A stretch of 64,000 nucleotides of DNA from Shewanella sp. Isolate13 (GTDB lineage: Bacteria; Pseudomonadota; Gammaproteobacteria; Enterobacterales; Shewanellaceae): the NCBI RefSeq assembly GCF_022398325.1, contig NZ_JAKEVD010000007.1, forward strand, positions 84,049 to 148,048. Reading direction: 5' to 3'. Shown here piece by piece: positions 43,492 through 51,870 of this stretch. The notes under the pieces are model-generated. The model was not told the DNA's origin. It made no database searches and saw nothing but the letters and a program-made list of their open reading frames with translations. The stretch's first letter is position 1. Each line of letters starts with the position of its first letter. The position numbers were made by a program, and so were the translations under genes.

Positions 43492-45579
43492 CTACTTATC
43501 TAAGCTAGGCTCGTATTGGTAGAACTCAAGACCAGAAGTAGGGCCCACGTTACACCAAGTTGATGTACCAAAGTACAGCTTATCGTCGATATCGACGACG
43601 TTACGGACACCGTTAGAGCACTGGTTACCGAAACCGTTAGTGGTTAGCTTACGTGCTTTACCGTCAGCTTCGATGATTGCTAGATCGCCACCTGGAATAA
43701 ACTCATCGGCTAGACCGTTCGCTTCCATCTCATTTTTTGTGTAATCGTACATCCACATGGCTGGGTTGTTAGCCATTTGGTTCTTCCACTCACGGTTCTG
43801 GAATACGATACCGTCGAATAACATGTACTCACCTGCATAGGCATTGAACAGTAGATCATGAAGACCTGAGAATGCATCGAAGAAGCCCCAGAATAACTTG
43901 CCGTCTTTGGCTATCGAGGTCCAAGAGTAAACGTTCCCCGGGTTGCCCATGCCAGCCTCGCCATGGGTAGGCTTCTTACCGAGCAAGTTTGGTGTCGCTT
44001 TCCAGCCGTTACCATCGTTAACCTGCATGGTCTCGTAACCGTATAGCAGCTCTACCTTAGAGGTGTCACCATCGCTTACCGCATCGATATTGTTAAGATT
44101 AATACGGAAGATCGAAGTCGCGCGCCATTCGTTGATCATAAACTCTTTGTGATTGATCTCTTTATTGGCATCAATGACTGAGTAATCATGTGGATCAAGA
44201 CCTGTTAACTCGGTAAATAGCTCCGGATCGGCCTTAGCAAAGTGCTTATAAGCCGCATCAGTGCCTTGATGGTAAGTACCGAAGTACATGTAGCCATCGT
44301 TTATCGCACTGGTTCCCCATTTGGCACCCCAGCGACCTTTAGTATCTGGGTCGTATTGATCCATACCGAAGACTTCGCGGAATGTTAATTGGTTCTCTAC
44401 CGTGTAACCTGCTGTAGGGATAGGATCAGAGATTAGAATGACAGACTCTTTGTACTTATCGTTACGTACACCCTCTTTGTAGACAAAAGGATGCGCAGAA
44501 GCCGACATGATCAGACGCTCAGTACCATCGCTGTGGGTGAATTGACGCCAGTCACCAACCATACCGTACTGGACGCCATCGGCTGTCTCTTCATTATCAA
44601 GTTGAGTCGAGACCTTACTCCAGCCTGTGGTAGTGAGTGGGTCTGTACCTTCGATATTACCACCGGCAAACGGATCATCTTGTGTACCTACCCAGCGAAG
44701 TAGTTGAGTTGGACCGTCACCCGCTTGAGTCATCCCCGTCTCAGCACCAACAAGAGTGTAAAAGCCAGTCGTGCCGTCAGGATGCTCTAAGGTGCGGAAG
44801 CGACGCGTAGTGTCACCGACAATATCACGGTAGCCGATGAATGAGCGCTCCTTAGCATTGAATACGAATAGACGTAGACGCCCCTGATCGCTAGTCGTCT
44901 TCCAATGTCCGGCAACAAATACTAGGTCGCCAACAGTACCTGCGGCACGGAAACCATAGGTATTATTGATTGGCTTGAATGCTTCGGTGAACTGAGGGCC
45001 GCCAGATGTCAGCATGCTCTCATGAATTACCTCTTTTTCGCCAGTGCGGAAGTTGTAGATGAAGATCTGTGATGGTGTGCCAGTCGTACCCGGTACTGAG
45101 CAACCAGTCGTCTCACTTTCAAAAGTGGTCAGCTCAATTGGCATTGCGATATTTTGGTATGGCCACACACACCAACCGTTAGAGATGGTGCCCATCCATA
45201 ACTCTTCACCATTTTCAGCGCTGTCATAGACAGTCGTGCCCCATGGGTAAGAAGCGTTACGCATCTCTTTGTATCCCGCAGGCATAGTATTTTCCCAGTC
45301 ACGCAGAGGGTCGTACTCGTTAGTCGGGCTGGTGGCGCTGTAGAATGCACCGTCTACAATAGTGCGACCTGCATGTACAAATGGGCCATCTACTGCTGGT
45401 GGATCAGCTGGGTCGGTTGGATCTGTCGGATCGCCCGGCTCTGTTACTGGGCATTCATCAGGGCTTGAGACCTCAGAGCCGTTTTCGCAGACATATATTG
45501 TTTCTGAGTCGTCATCAGAACAGCCAGTAACCATAGCACCTGCAAGCAGGATAGCGACAAGAGAAAGTTTAGTATTCAT
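43492..45579 (-). CDS. Large lipoprotein of unknown function in the Dms-like operon
   Basis: 695 residues. A lipoprotein signal peptide (MNTKLSLVAILLAGAMVTGC, acylated Cys20) is followed by a Pro/Thr/Asp linker (TEPGDPTDPTDPADPPAV) and a large beta-rich domain full of repeated Trp/Tyr/Gly strand motifs such as DLVFVAGHWK, GYMYFGTYHQG and KLYFGTSTWC, suggesting a propeller-like fold. No heme, iron-sulfur or molybdopterin motif is seen. I do not recognise the family. It lies one base after the dmsB-like stop codon with GAGGT upstream, so it is made with the reductase and may be a surface partner of it. Confidence 0.85.
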   Translation of the reverse strand: MNTKLSLVAILLAGAMVTGCSDDDSETIYVCENGSEVSSPDECPVTEPGDPTDPTDPADPPAVDGPFVHAGRTIVDGAFYSATSPTNEYDPLRDWENTMPAGYKEMRNASYPWGTTVYDSAENGEELWMGTISNGWCVWPYQNIAMPIELTTFESETTGCSVPGTTGTPSQIFIYNFRTGEKEVIHESMLTSGGPQFTEAFKPINNTYGFRAAGTVGDLVFVAGHWKTTSDQGRLRLFVFNAKERSFIGYRDIVGDTTRRFRTLEHPDGTTGFYTLVGAETGMTQAGDGPTQLLRWVGTQDDPFAGGNIEGTDPLTTTGWSKVSTQLDNEETADGVQYGMVGDWRQFTHSDGTERLIMSASAHPFVYKEGVRNDKYKESVILISDPIPTAGYTVENQLTFREVFGMDQYDPDTKGRWGAKWGTSAINDGYMYFGTYHQGTDAAYKHFAKADPELFTELTGLDPHDYSVIDANKEINHKEFMINEWRATSIFRINLNNIDAVSDGDTSKVELLYGYETMQVNDGNGWKATPNLLGKKPTHGEAGMGNPGNVYSWTSIAKDGKLFWGFFDAFSGLHDLLFNAYAGEYMLFDGIVFQNREWKNQMANNPAMWMYDYTKNEMEANGLADEFIPGGDLAIIEADGKARKLTTNGFGNQCSNGVRNVVDIDDKLYFGTSTWCNVGPTSGLEFYQYEPSLDK

Positions 45580-45580
45580 G

Positions 45581-46198
45581 TTATACCTCGTTTGGATTTA
45601 CTACAGAACCGGCACCTGAACCTACAGGTTGGCCGTCTGGATGAACTCTAATAATTAGGTTTGGTTTGGTAATGCTTGCTGCCGGTAGCGGGGCTATTTC
45701 GGCCGTTTCACCGTATTTGGCGCGCAAATCATCGATGGGACCAAAGTCCAGTGCACGATGGATGCAGCTATCGACACACATGGGTCGCTTACCAGCGTTG
45801 AGACGGTCGATACAGCCGTCACATTTGGTCATCTTGCCTCGCTCTGTATCAAGCTGCGGTGCATCATAAGGGCAGGCCTGAGCGCAAGATGAGCAGCCGA
45901 TACAGATGTCGTCATGCACTAACACCAAGCCGTCTTCGATGCGCTTATGCATGGCACCCGTCGGGCAAGCTTTAGTACAAGCCGGAGTATCACAGTGGTT
46001 ACACGATATTGACGTGTAGTAGGCAAAGACGGATTGGGAGAACACGCCATTACCATTGTCGGTGCAGCTTCCGCCTGCATACTCATATACGCGGCGAAAG
46101 TTACGTCCTACATTCAGGTCATTCTTATCTTTACAGGAAACCATACAGGCCTTGCAGCCTGAGCAGATTGCTGTATCAACATAGAATCCTAATTGCAT
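45581..46198 (-). CDS. dmsB: Four-cluster ferredoxin-type subunit (DmsB-like)
   Basis: 205 residues carrying four ferredoxin-like Cys groups: CSGCKACMVSC (Cys12 to Cys22), CNHCDTPACTKACP, CIGCSSCAQACP and CDGCIDRLNAGKRPMCVDSC. It would bind four [4Fe-4S] clusters and pass electrons to the molybdopterin subunit. It has no signal peptide, so it is expected to be exported as a complex with the Tat-borne catalytic subunit. AGGAGC precedes ATG; the gene is 9 bases after dmsA. Confidence 0.93.
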   Translation of the reverse strand: MQLGFYVDTAICSGCKACMVSCKDKNDLNVGRNFRRVYEYAGGSCTDNGNGVFSQSVFAYYTSISCNHCDTPACTKACPTGAMHKRIEDGLVLVHDDICIGCSSCAQACPYDAPQLDTERGKMTKCDGCIDRLNAGKRPMCVDSCIHRALDFGPIDDLRAKYGETAEIAPLPAASITKPNLIIRVHPDGQPVGSGAGSVVNPNEV

Positions 46199-46207
46199 AT
46201 TTTGCTC

Positions 46208-48658
46208 CTATGCCGAGTAGACTTTGACTCGGTTAGTATTAGAACGGAATGATTTAGCAACCGGGCTTGGCTTACTATCGGTTAAGGTATTTGCACAGCC
46301 ACCCACATCGATATCACCCTTCATTCGGCGCCACTGCCCCTGAGGCATTGCCACTACGCCAGGCACAATGCGAGGGGTCACGCGGACGGTGATTTCAAGC
46401 TTGCCTCTGCGGCTCTCAACGATGACCTTTTGACCGTTGAGAACGCCAATGGAGCCTGCGTCTACGGGGTTTAGCCATAGGTGATGCTCTAGAACCTCAT
46501 TGAGCCATGGGGTACTGGCATGAATACTGTGGGCACTGTGTTTACCGTGATAGTTAATGCACTGCAGTGGATACTCAGAAGCGGTTGCATCTTCGTATGA
46601 CTCATCACAGGCAAAGTACACGGGGAGTGGATTGATCTCGTCGCTGCCTTCGGCTTGGGATTGTTTACTCTCAAAATATTGCGAGTAGATCTCGACCTTG
46701 CCGCTGGGTGTACCTAGTGGGTTGGTCGCCGGGTCGCTGATGAAGTCACGAATTTTCCCCACGTTTGGGTGTTCAGGCGCTTGTTGGCGCTGTGGGCCGA
46801 AACTGACAAACTCCTCAAAGGTGTCGCCTTGGATCCAAGGGTTACTCTTCTTAAATTCCGAGTAAACTTTGCGTACTTGATCTAAATAGGTCATGCCGCC
46901 ATTGGTGAACTTACTGCCTATACCGAGTTTATCGGCGATCATATGACAGATATCGTAGGCCGGTTTGCATTCAAACATCGGCTCGATTGAAGGTGTGATG
47001 CCGTATGCATACATTAAAGAGCCACAATCCATCTTGTTGTAGCTTTGGATGACATCGTACATCTCAAGCCAGCTGACTTCTGGCAGGATGATATCGGCGT
47101 ACTTAGCCGATGCAGTCATATGCTGTTCAACCACAACCACGTAATCGACTAAGCTTTCGTCGTTAAGTAGACGGTCGGCTCGGTTAATATCGCCGTTCTG
47201 GTTTGCCAGCATATTAGAAGATGCTAACCACAAGAAGCGCACGTTAGTATCTAGTGGCTTATCGGCTGCCATAAGTTCAGGATCTGAGTAGCGAACGTCA
47301 TGGGTGCTTGGCTTCATCTGAGTACCAAACTCGATGGCATCGAGGTGCGATGCTGCAGGAATCGTCACGTCCATGATTTTCATGTTCATCAGATCTTTCA
47401 GCGTATCTGCTGGCATCATGGCGTAATGAGACAAGCCACCATTGCCTGGCGTACCGCCGTGGTTCATGCCAGCGCCGGAGATCTTACCGACCAGCAGTGG
47501 CAACATCATCACTGCGCGCGCATTATTCTCGCCGTTACCCTGGCGTTGAGGACCAAAACCTTGGGTGACAAATGGTGCTGCAGCCGTACCAATCGCCTGT
47601 GCTATTTCACGGATCTTCTCTGCCGGAATACCACAGATGGCTTCGGCGCGTTCGGGCGTTTTAGCAATGCCATCGGTGATACCAGTGATGTATTCCACGT
47701 ACTTATCGTGGCCATAGGTGTACGTCTCAAGGAAGGGGATATCAGCGTATCCATCTTCTATTAGTACGTTTGCGATTGCCTCACACAATGCTGCATCAGT
47801 ACCGGGGCGGATAGGTACCCACTCGTCAGTCGCTGTTACTGCTGTATCGGTGAATCTTGGATCGATATAGTAGGTCTTGAAGTTGTTTTTCTGCTTAACA
47901 TTTAGATACTCATAACCAGAGCCTGCGCCGCCAAGGCGAGCCTCCATAGGGTTATAGCCAAAACAGACCATCAGATCGCTGCTTTCTAGGCTGCGCAAGC
48001 TAGAGCCAGTATTCCAAAAGCCAACGGTATCGCCAGCGTTAGAGGCAAGGTAGCCATACATGCCTGCAGACCCTTCACGATACTGTGATGCCGAGTAATC
48101 GTTATGGAAGAACAGGCATCCACCCGCTATATTCAGCAGACGTACACTCGATTGGGTTACGCCTGTGTTTAGGTCGTGAGAGCCACCACCAAGCGGCATG
48201 AAGATGGCATTTTTACCATATTGTGCGTAAGTCTTTTGTAGCGCCTCGGCAACACTGGTTACGGCCTCTTCCCAGCTGATGCGAACGAACTCATCAGAGC
48301 CACGGCGTCCTACACGTTTCATTGGATACTTGAGGCGATCATGGTTGTAGACTTTCTGACGCATAGAGCGTCCGCGCGGACAAGGACGGATCTCATGATC
48401 GAAGCTGTTCCAATCATCAGTTCTTTTGCCTTCGGTTTCGATGCGTGTGATCACGCCATCTTTACTGTGCACCTTTAAAGGACATGCTTGCCAGCAGTTG
48501 CTGGCGCATGTTCCCCATGTTGTACCTTCTCCAGCGGGAGGCAGCACGGGATCATTAGGGGGCAGCAGAGGATCGCTAGCACTGCTGCTGTCACAGCCGG
48601 TAACAGTGGCTACCGCAGTTGCAGCTGCGGTGAATTTAAGAAACGTACGACGTTCCAT
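46208..48658 (-). CDS. dmsA: Molybdopterin oxidoreductase, DMSO-reductase type (DmsA-like), Tat lipoprotein
   Basis: 816 residues. The N-terminus combines a Tat motif (ERRTFLKF) with a lipobox (VTGC, Cys22), so it is probably a lipid-anchored Tat substrate. The [4Fe-4S] site is Cys51-x3-Cys55-x3-Cys59-x33-Cys93. The molybdenum ligand is predicted to be Ser189 in FHNDYSASQY, as in DMSO and TMAO reductases rather than Cys/Asp nitrate-type enzymes. It catalyses reduction of a DMSO-like acceptor, with electrons reaching it through DmsE-DmsF from the inner membrane. The true acceptor is not proven by sequence. GAGGT ribosome site. Confidence 0.94.
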   Translation of the reverse strand: MERRTFLKFTAAATAVATVTGCDSSSASDPLLPPNDPVLPPAGEGTTWGTCASNCWQACPLKVHSKDGVITRIETEGKRTDDWNSFDHEIRPCPRGRSMRQKVYNHDRLKYPMKRVGRRGSDEFVRISWEEAVTSVAEALQKTYAQYGKNAIFMPLGGGSHDLNTGVTQSSVRLLNIAGGCLFFHNDYSASQYREGSAGMYGYLASNAGDTVGFWNTGSSLRSLESSDLMVCFGYNPMEARLGGAGSGYEYLNVKQKNNFKTYYIDPRFTDTAVTATDEWVPIRPGTDAALCEAIANVLIEDGYADIPFLETYTYGHDKYVEYITGITDGIAKTPERAEAICGIPAEKIREIAQAIGTAAAPFVTQGFGPQRQGNGENNARAVMMLPLLVGKISGAGMNHGGTPGNGGLSHYAMMPADTLKDLMNMKIMDVTIPAASHLDAIEFGTQMKPSTHDVRYSDPELMAADKPLDTNVRFLWLASSNMLANQNGDINRADRLLNDESLVDYVVVVEQHMTASAKYADIILPEVSWLEMYDVIQSYNKMDCGSLMYAYGITPSIEPMFECKPAYDICHMIADKLGIGSKFTNGGMTYLDQVRKVYSEFKKSNPWIQGDTFEEFVSFGPQRQQAPEHPNVGKIRDFISDPATNPLGTPSGKVEIYSQYFESKQSQAEGSDEINPLPVYFACDESYEDATASEYPLQCINYHGKHSAHSIHASTPWLNEVLEHHLWLNPVDAGSIGVLNGQKVIVESRRGKLEITVRVTPRIVPGVVAMPQGQWRRMKGDIDVGGCANTLTDSKPSPVAKSFRSNTNRVKVYSA

Positions 48659-48668
48659 AATGATTACC

Positions 48669-50369
48669 TCAAAGCTTTATTGTGAAAAATGCACCGATCT
48701 TGTGGTCGGTGTAATTTTGATTGAGGTCAGCAATAGAGTTGATGGCTTCAATCGGTTGGTTGGCGTAATTCGTGTCGTAGTGGCGTTCGTAGGTGTAAGC
48801 CAAGCGAGTCGAGAAACGCGCATTGATGCGGTAATCCATATGGACTTCAGCAAGGTGTTGGTACTGGTAGTAATCACCCATTTCGGTGCTATCGACCGAA
48901 GTATCACTGCCAGAAAACGAGAAGGTGTAAGAGCTGCCGATTGAGATATCGTCGTTAATTTGGTATTGCTCTAGGCCAAAACCAAAGTAGCTAAATTCAT
49001 CTGCAATCTCGGTGTTATGCAGTTCTAGGCTATCGATAGTTTGAATACCTGCGTAAGCATTCAACACTAACTGCTCTGTGAATCGATAGAAGCCATCGAT
49101 ATTGAGCGAGACTTCGTCAGACTCTTTTAGTGCCGAACTGTTACTGTATTCGTCACTGGCTAAGGTCACTTTGAGGTTGGCGCCATAGTTGTTGTGGCTA
49201 TAGCCGACGCCAAACTCAGTGCTGAGGCGGTCGCGATCGGCTAAGTAGTATTTTTCAAAAATATCCTCGCCAATGCGGTAATCTGAGCCATTGCGTTCGC
49301 CGCTGCTGAGCTTAACGTGAGAGTTAAGCGCGCCTAAGCGGTAGTCGATACGAGCAAATAGTTCACTCTCTTGGGTCTCTTCACGGTCACTGTCTGAGCG
49401 AGTACGGTCATTTTGCTCGAAACCGGCGCTAAACTTAGCATTGCCTAAACGGTAGCTAGCATCGACGCCGTAACGAGTCTTGCTGGTATCGATTGGGGTG
49501 TTAATCGCTTCAAAAAATTCATAAGAGCCGCTGACATTATCGCGGTCACTGTAGCTGTAGAAACCTGCTAGCTTAATGCCTGCAAAGCGAGAGCTGATGC
49601 GAGCGTTATAGTCGAGGGTTTCCACTTCACCGTCGAAGTTTAAGATAGGTACTAATGAGTTTTCTTGCTCAATCGCCTCGTCCTGAATCATCTTGCCAGA
49701 GGCTGCGCTCATGCTGAGGCGGGTAGTGCCGAAGTTAAGGCTGCCTTTTACGCTAGCTTGTTGTGCACGGTTATCGGCATCGATACCAGCATTATCGGTA
49801 AAGTCTGAGTTAAAGGCGGCAACGCCTAGATTCCAGAAATCACCGTGCAGCTGCACACCCGCATTCATCACTTGAGTCGTATGGTCGATGGTCTCTAAGT
49901 AATTGGTTGGCTTAGGATCAACCACAGAGCTAATGCGCTGGCCCTGTTTGTCCTCGCTGCTCGCTTTTACAAAGGCGGTGAGCAACTGGTTTTGGTATTG
50001 GGCGCCAGCGATTAACTGTTTGCGTTCAGCACCAATATCGTTGTCATCTAAGTTCCAACGGTCAACATAGGCCAGCTCCAAGGCAAAGTTGCCGTAGTAA
50101 GCCGCTGCTTTTAGACGGCCGTTGTCAGCCCCCGCATTGTTAGCATCGACGCTGTAGTGCTGGCTTTGGATATCGGCACTGACACCATATTGATTATCTA
50201 AGTGAGTGCTTTGCTCAGTCATCACGCCAACCGTGTTGTGTTGCTCTGGTGCAACACAACGCTTGCAGGCGTAGTCTGTTTCAATATCTTGCGGTACAGC
50301 AAAGTTAGCTGCACTGGCGTTGGCTGAGAGAACAGCGAGCGCCACTAACGTAAGTTTAGCTTTCATCAT
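48669..50369 (-). CDS. dmsF: Outer-membrane beta-barrel of the MtrB/PioB family (DmsF-like)
   Basis: 566 residues. A Sec signal peptide (MMKAKLTLVALAVLSANASA) precedes the CKxC motif typical of MtrB (YACKRCV, Cys35 and Cys38) and a long series of alternating hydrophobic/polar strands ending in a C-terminal aromatic-rich barrel strand (HKIGAFFTIKL). The barrel sheathes the decaheme cytochrome to carry electrons across the outer membrane. It is shorter than MtrB (about 700) but long enough for a large barrel. GGAACTG before ATG, 6 bases after the cytochrome gene. Confidence 0.92.
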   Translation of the reverse strand: MMKAKLTLVALAVLSANASAANFAVPQDIETDYACKRCVAPEQHNTVGVMTEQSTHLDNQYGVSADIQSQHYSVDANNAGADNGRLKAAAYYGNFALELAYVDRWNLDDNDIGAERKQLIAGAQYQNQLLTAFVKASSEDKQGQRISSVVDPKPTNYLETIDHTTQVMNAGVQLHGDFWNLGVAAFNSDFTDNAGIDADNRAQQASVKGSLNFGTTRLSMSAASGKMIQDEAIEQENSLVPILNFDGEVETLDYNARISSRFAGIKLAGFYSYSDRDNVSGSYEFFEAINTPIDTSKTRYGVDASYRLGNAKFSAGFEQNDRTRSDSDREETQESELFARIDYRLGALNSHVKLSSGERNGSDYRIGEDIFEKYYLADRDRLSTEFGVGYSHNNYGANLKVTLASDEYSNSSALKESDEVSLNIDGFYRFTEQLVLNAYAGIQTIDSLELHNTEIADEFSYFGFGLEQYQINDDISIGSSYTFSFSGSDTSVDSTEMGDYYQYQHLAEVHMDYRINARFSTRLAYTYERHYDTNYANQPIEAINSIADLNQNYTDHKIGAFFTIKL

Positions 50370-50375
50370 CAGTTC

Positions 50376-51239
50376 CTATTTCTCAAACAAGTGGCCAGAA
50401 GGGTGGTTTGAACCATGAATTTTGCTGTGGCAATTCATGCAGGATTGACCCTGAGTGAAACCATCTAAGCTGCTGTGTACGTCACCTGGGTGACCAGCTT
50501 GGTTATGACAGCTCTGGCATAGCTGCGGTGCACGGCTGTTAAGTAAGTTGTCGTTAACTGAGCCGTGTGGGTTATGGCAGAGGGTGCAATCCTCAACAAC
50601 GGGAGAGTGTTCCCACAGGGCGGGGCCTCGTTTTTCTGCATGGCAGCTATAACAGGTGTCATTTACTGCTAGAGGCGCTTCTTCATGTGGATTGTGGCAA
50701 TCGCTGCAAACGAGGTTGTCTAAGTGAGTTGAGCGCTTAAACTGAGCAGACTCTTGCTGCATATGGCAATTTGCACACTGAGCCTGAGGTTGCTCAACTG
50801 CTAACTGTGCCTGATGAATGTTGTGGCAATCAGTGCAGGCTTGGTCATGGAATGGTGTGTGCTCTTGGCTATGGCATGATTCACAAACGCTATTGCGACC
50901 TTCAACGGATAACTCATCACCAAAAGTGAGCATGGGCTCGTTTTTGCCTTTGTGCTTACCTTGTGGGCCATGGCAGGCTTCACACTGAAGACCAGCCATA
51001 GGGCCTTTATTGGTATCACCGTGTGGCGTATTGAAAATTGCCATAACGGATTGAGACTTCTTGTGACACATAAGACAGGTGTCAGCACCTTTTTTAGAGT
51101 AGTTAGCCTCGGTGAATTTATTAACCAGTTGCTGCTCTAAAGGAGTAGTGTTCTCCTTAGCTTGTACACTATGCACAGTCAGTGCGGTTGTTAGCATTAA
51201 GCCTAGTAACACCCCGGTTTTAATTAAGATATTCATCAT
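50376..51239 (-). CDS. dmsE: Periplasmic decaheme c-type cytochrome (MtrA/DmsE-like)
   Basis: 287 residues with a Sec signal peptide (cleavage near VQA, residue 27). Exactly ten CxxCH heme sites are seen: CLMCH, CEACH, CESCH, CTDCH, CANCH, CSDCH, CYSCH, CTLCH, CQSCH and CMNCH. The spacing and the paired distal His residues match MtrA/DmsE. It takes electrons from the inner membrane quinol pathway (CymA in Shewanella) and passes them through the barrel to the surface reductase. First gene of the operon; GGGATAG precedes the ATG. Confidence 0.95.
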   Translation of the reverse strand: MMNILIKTGVLLGLMLTTALTVHSVQAKENTTPLEQQLVNKFTEANYSKKGADTCLMCHKKSQSVMAIFNTPHGDTNKGPMAGLQCEACHGPQGKHKGKNEPMLTFGDELSVEGRNSVCESCHSQEHTPFHDQACTDCHNIHQAQLAVEQPQAQCANCHMQQESAQFKRSTHLDNLVCSDCHNPHEEAPLAVNDTCYSCHAEKRGPALWEHSPVVEDCTLCHNPHGSVNDNLLNSRAPQLCQSCHNQAGHPGDVHSSLDGFTQGQSCMNCHSKIHGSNHPSGHLFEK

Positions 51240-51329
51240 CTATCCCACACTTATTATTTCGAAAGTAAATGGTTTTTATGTCTTAGTACCTAGTTTGAGA
51301 TAATTGTAGAGACAGGTGTCTACATTTTC

Positions 51330-51345
51330 GGTGATGAATGTCACA
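51330..51345 (-). promoter_or_regulatory. CRP-like binding site upstream of the Dms-like operon
   Basis: On the minus strand TGTGA-CATTCA-TCACC matches the CRP consensus TGTGA-N6-TCACA at 9 of 10 positions. It lies about 91 bases upstream of the first start codon. In Shewanella, CRP is known to drive anaerobic respiration genes including DMSO reductase, so this site fits the context. Confidence 0.55.
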
Positions 51346-51535
51346 TCAAAATAAACAGGTGTATATTGCGGTGTGTTATTTTGAGGTTGTTCAAAAAAAA
51401 TGCTGCGCTGTGACGGTGATCTGCTGTTTTGTTAACTGATAAACTCGGTTTTTAGGGCTTTGGTGTGATGCTTGTTGGCTTTGTGGTCTTGTTGTGATCA
51501 AGCTTGTGTTTGCGGAGCTTGGATTTCCTCTTGAG

Positions 51536-51565
51536 TTGACAGTTGTCTACCTTGGTTCGTATGGT
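51536..51565 (+). promoter_or_regulatory. Sigma70-like promoter of the candidate small RNA
   Basis: Perfect -35 TTGACA at 51536-51541, an 18-base spacer, and -10 TATGGT (4 of 6) at 51560-51565. Transcription would start near 51572. No plus-strand gene follows until 55128, but a strong terminator is at 51621-51665. Confidence 0.4.
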
Positions 51566-51571
51566 CTACTT

Positions 51572-51666
51572 GTTTTGTTTGCAATCAATACCTGCATACA
51601 CCTTGAGTAAAGGTGCTTGGAACCATGAGTGCTGTTAATTTAAAAGCACTCATGGTTCATTTTTTC
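51572..51666 (+). ncRNA. Candidate small regulatory RNA, about 95 nucleotides
   Basis: Framed by a sigma70-like promoter and a strong intrinsic terminator with no open reading frame of note. The predicted RNA has a short hairpin CACCTT / AAGGTG (51599-51615), then the terminator stem and a U tract, a layout common in Hfq-type sRNAs. Position and boundaries are inferred; no covariance evidence was available. Confidence 0.4.
51621..51665 (+). terminator. Orphan plus-strand intrinsic terminator
   Basis: Perfect 13-base stem AACCATGAGTGCT / AGCACTCATGGTT with an 11-base loop, followed by CATTTTTT. The U tract is only on the plus strand, where no protein gene lies upstream. The minus-strand gene to its right has its own terminator. 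Confidence 0.75.
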
Positions 51667-51750
51667 AGACTATTTAGATAGTAGGGTTAGGGGGAGGCGT
51701 ACTGGATTTATACATTGCTATAAACCGGCGACAAGCTTGAAAAGCAGACA

Positions 51751-51781
51751 TAAAAAAAGCCAGTAAGCTTAGCTTACTGGC
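51751..51781 (-). terminator. Intrinsic terminator of the transporter/dehydratase operon
   Basis: Stem GCCAGTAAG / CTTACTGGC with a short loop (51759-51781), next to seven A at 51752-51758 that give a U tract on the minus strand. About 90 bases after the dehydratase stop codon. Confidence 0.8.
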
Positions 51782-51870
51782 ATTGTTGTTTAGCGGGTAA
51801 ATCAGTCGCTTTTAGTTGAAGCGGACTGATTCACTCTATGCTAGTTAACGCGATACTAATTTACACGGTG

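Larger units (their letters stand above)
51240..51870. other. 631-base intergenic region holding regulatory sites and a candidate small RNA
   Basis: No protein gene is supported here. It contains the dms-type promoter region with a CRP-like site (51330-51345), a plus-strand sigma70-like promoter and terminator that frame a candidate sRNA (51536-51666), and the minus-strand terminator of the enolase-family gene (51751-51781). Confidence 0.7.

Noticed and set aside
45362..45619. Low-complexity repeat in the Pro/Asp/Thr linker region of the lipoprotein gene taken as a DNA repeat element
   Set aside because: It is explained by the repeated DPTDPTDPADP linker of the protein and has no flanking target duplication.
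47300..47764. 154-codon plus-strand reading opposite dmsA
   Set aside because: It is antisense to a strongly supported molybdoenzyme gene and its Cys/His/Trp-rich peptide shows no family feature.
48426..48944. 172-codon plus-strand reading across the dmsA-dmsF junction
   Set aside because: It overlaps two confident genes on the other strand; Val/Ser-rich composition and lack of a ribosome site point to a chance frame.
51489..51502. FNR-like sequence around TTGTTGTGATCAA in the Dms/sRNA gap
   Set aside because: The half-sites are spaced by three rather than four bases, so it does not fit the FNR site; the CRP-like site at 51,330 is better supported.
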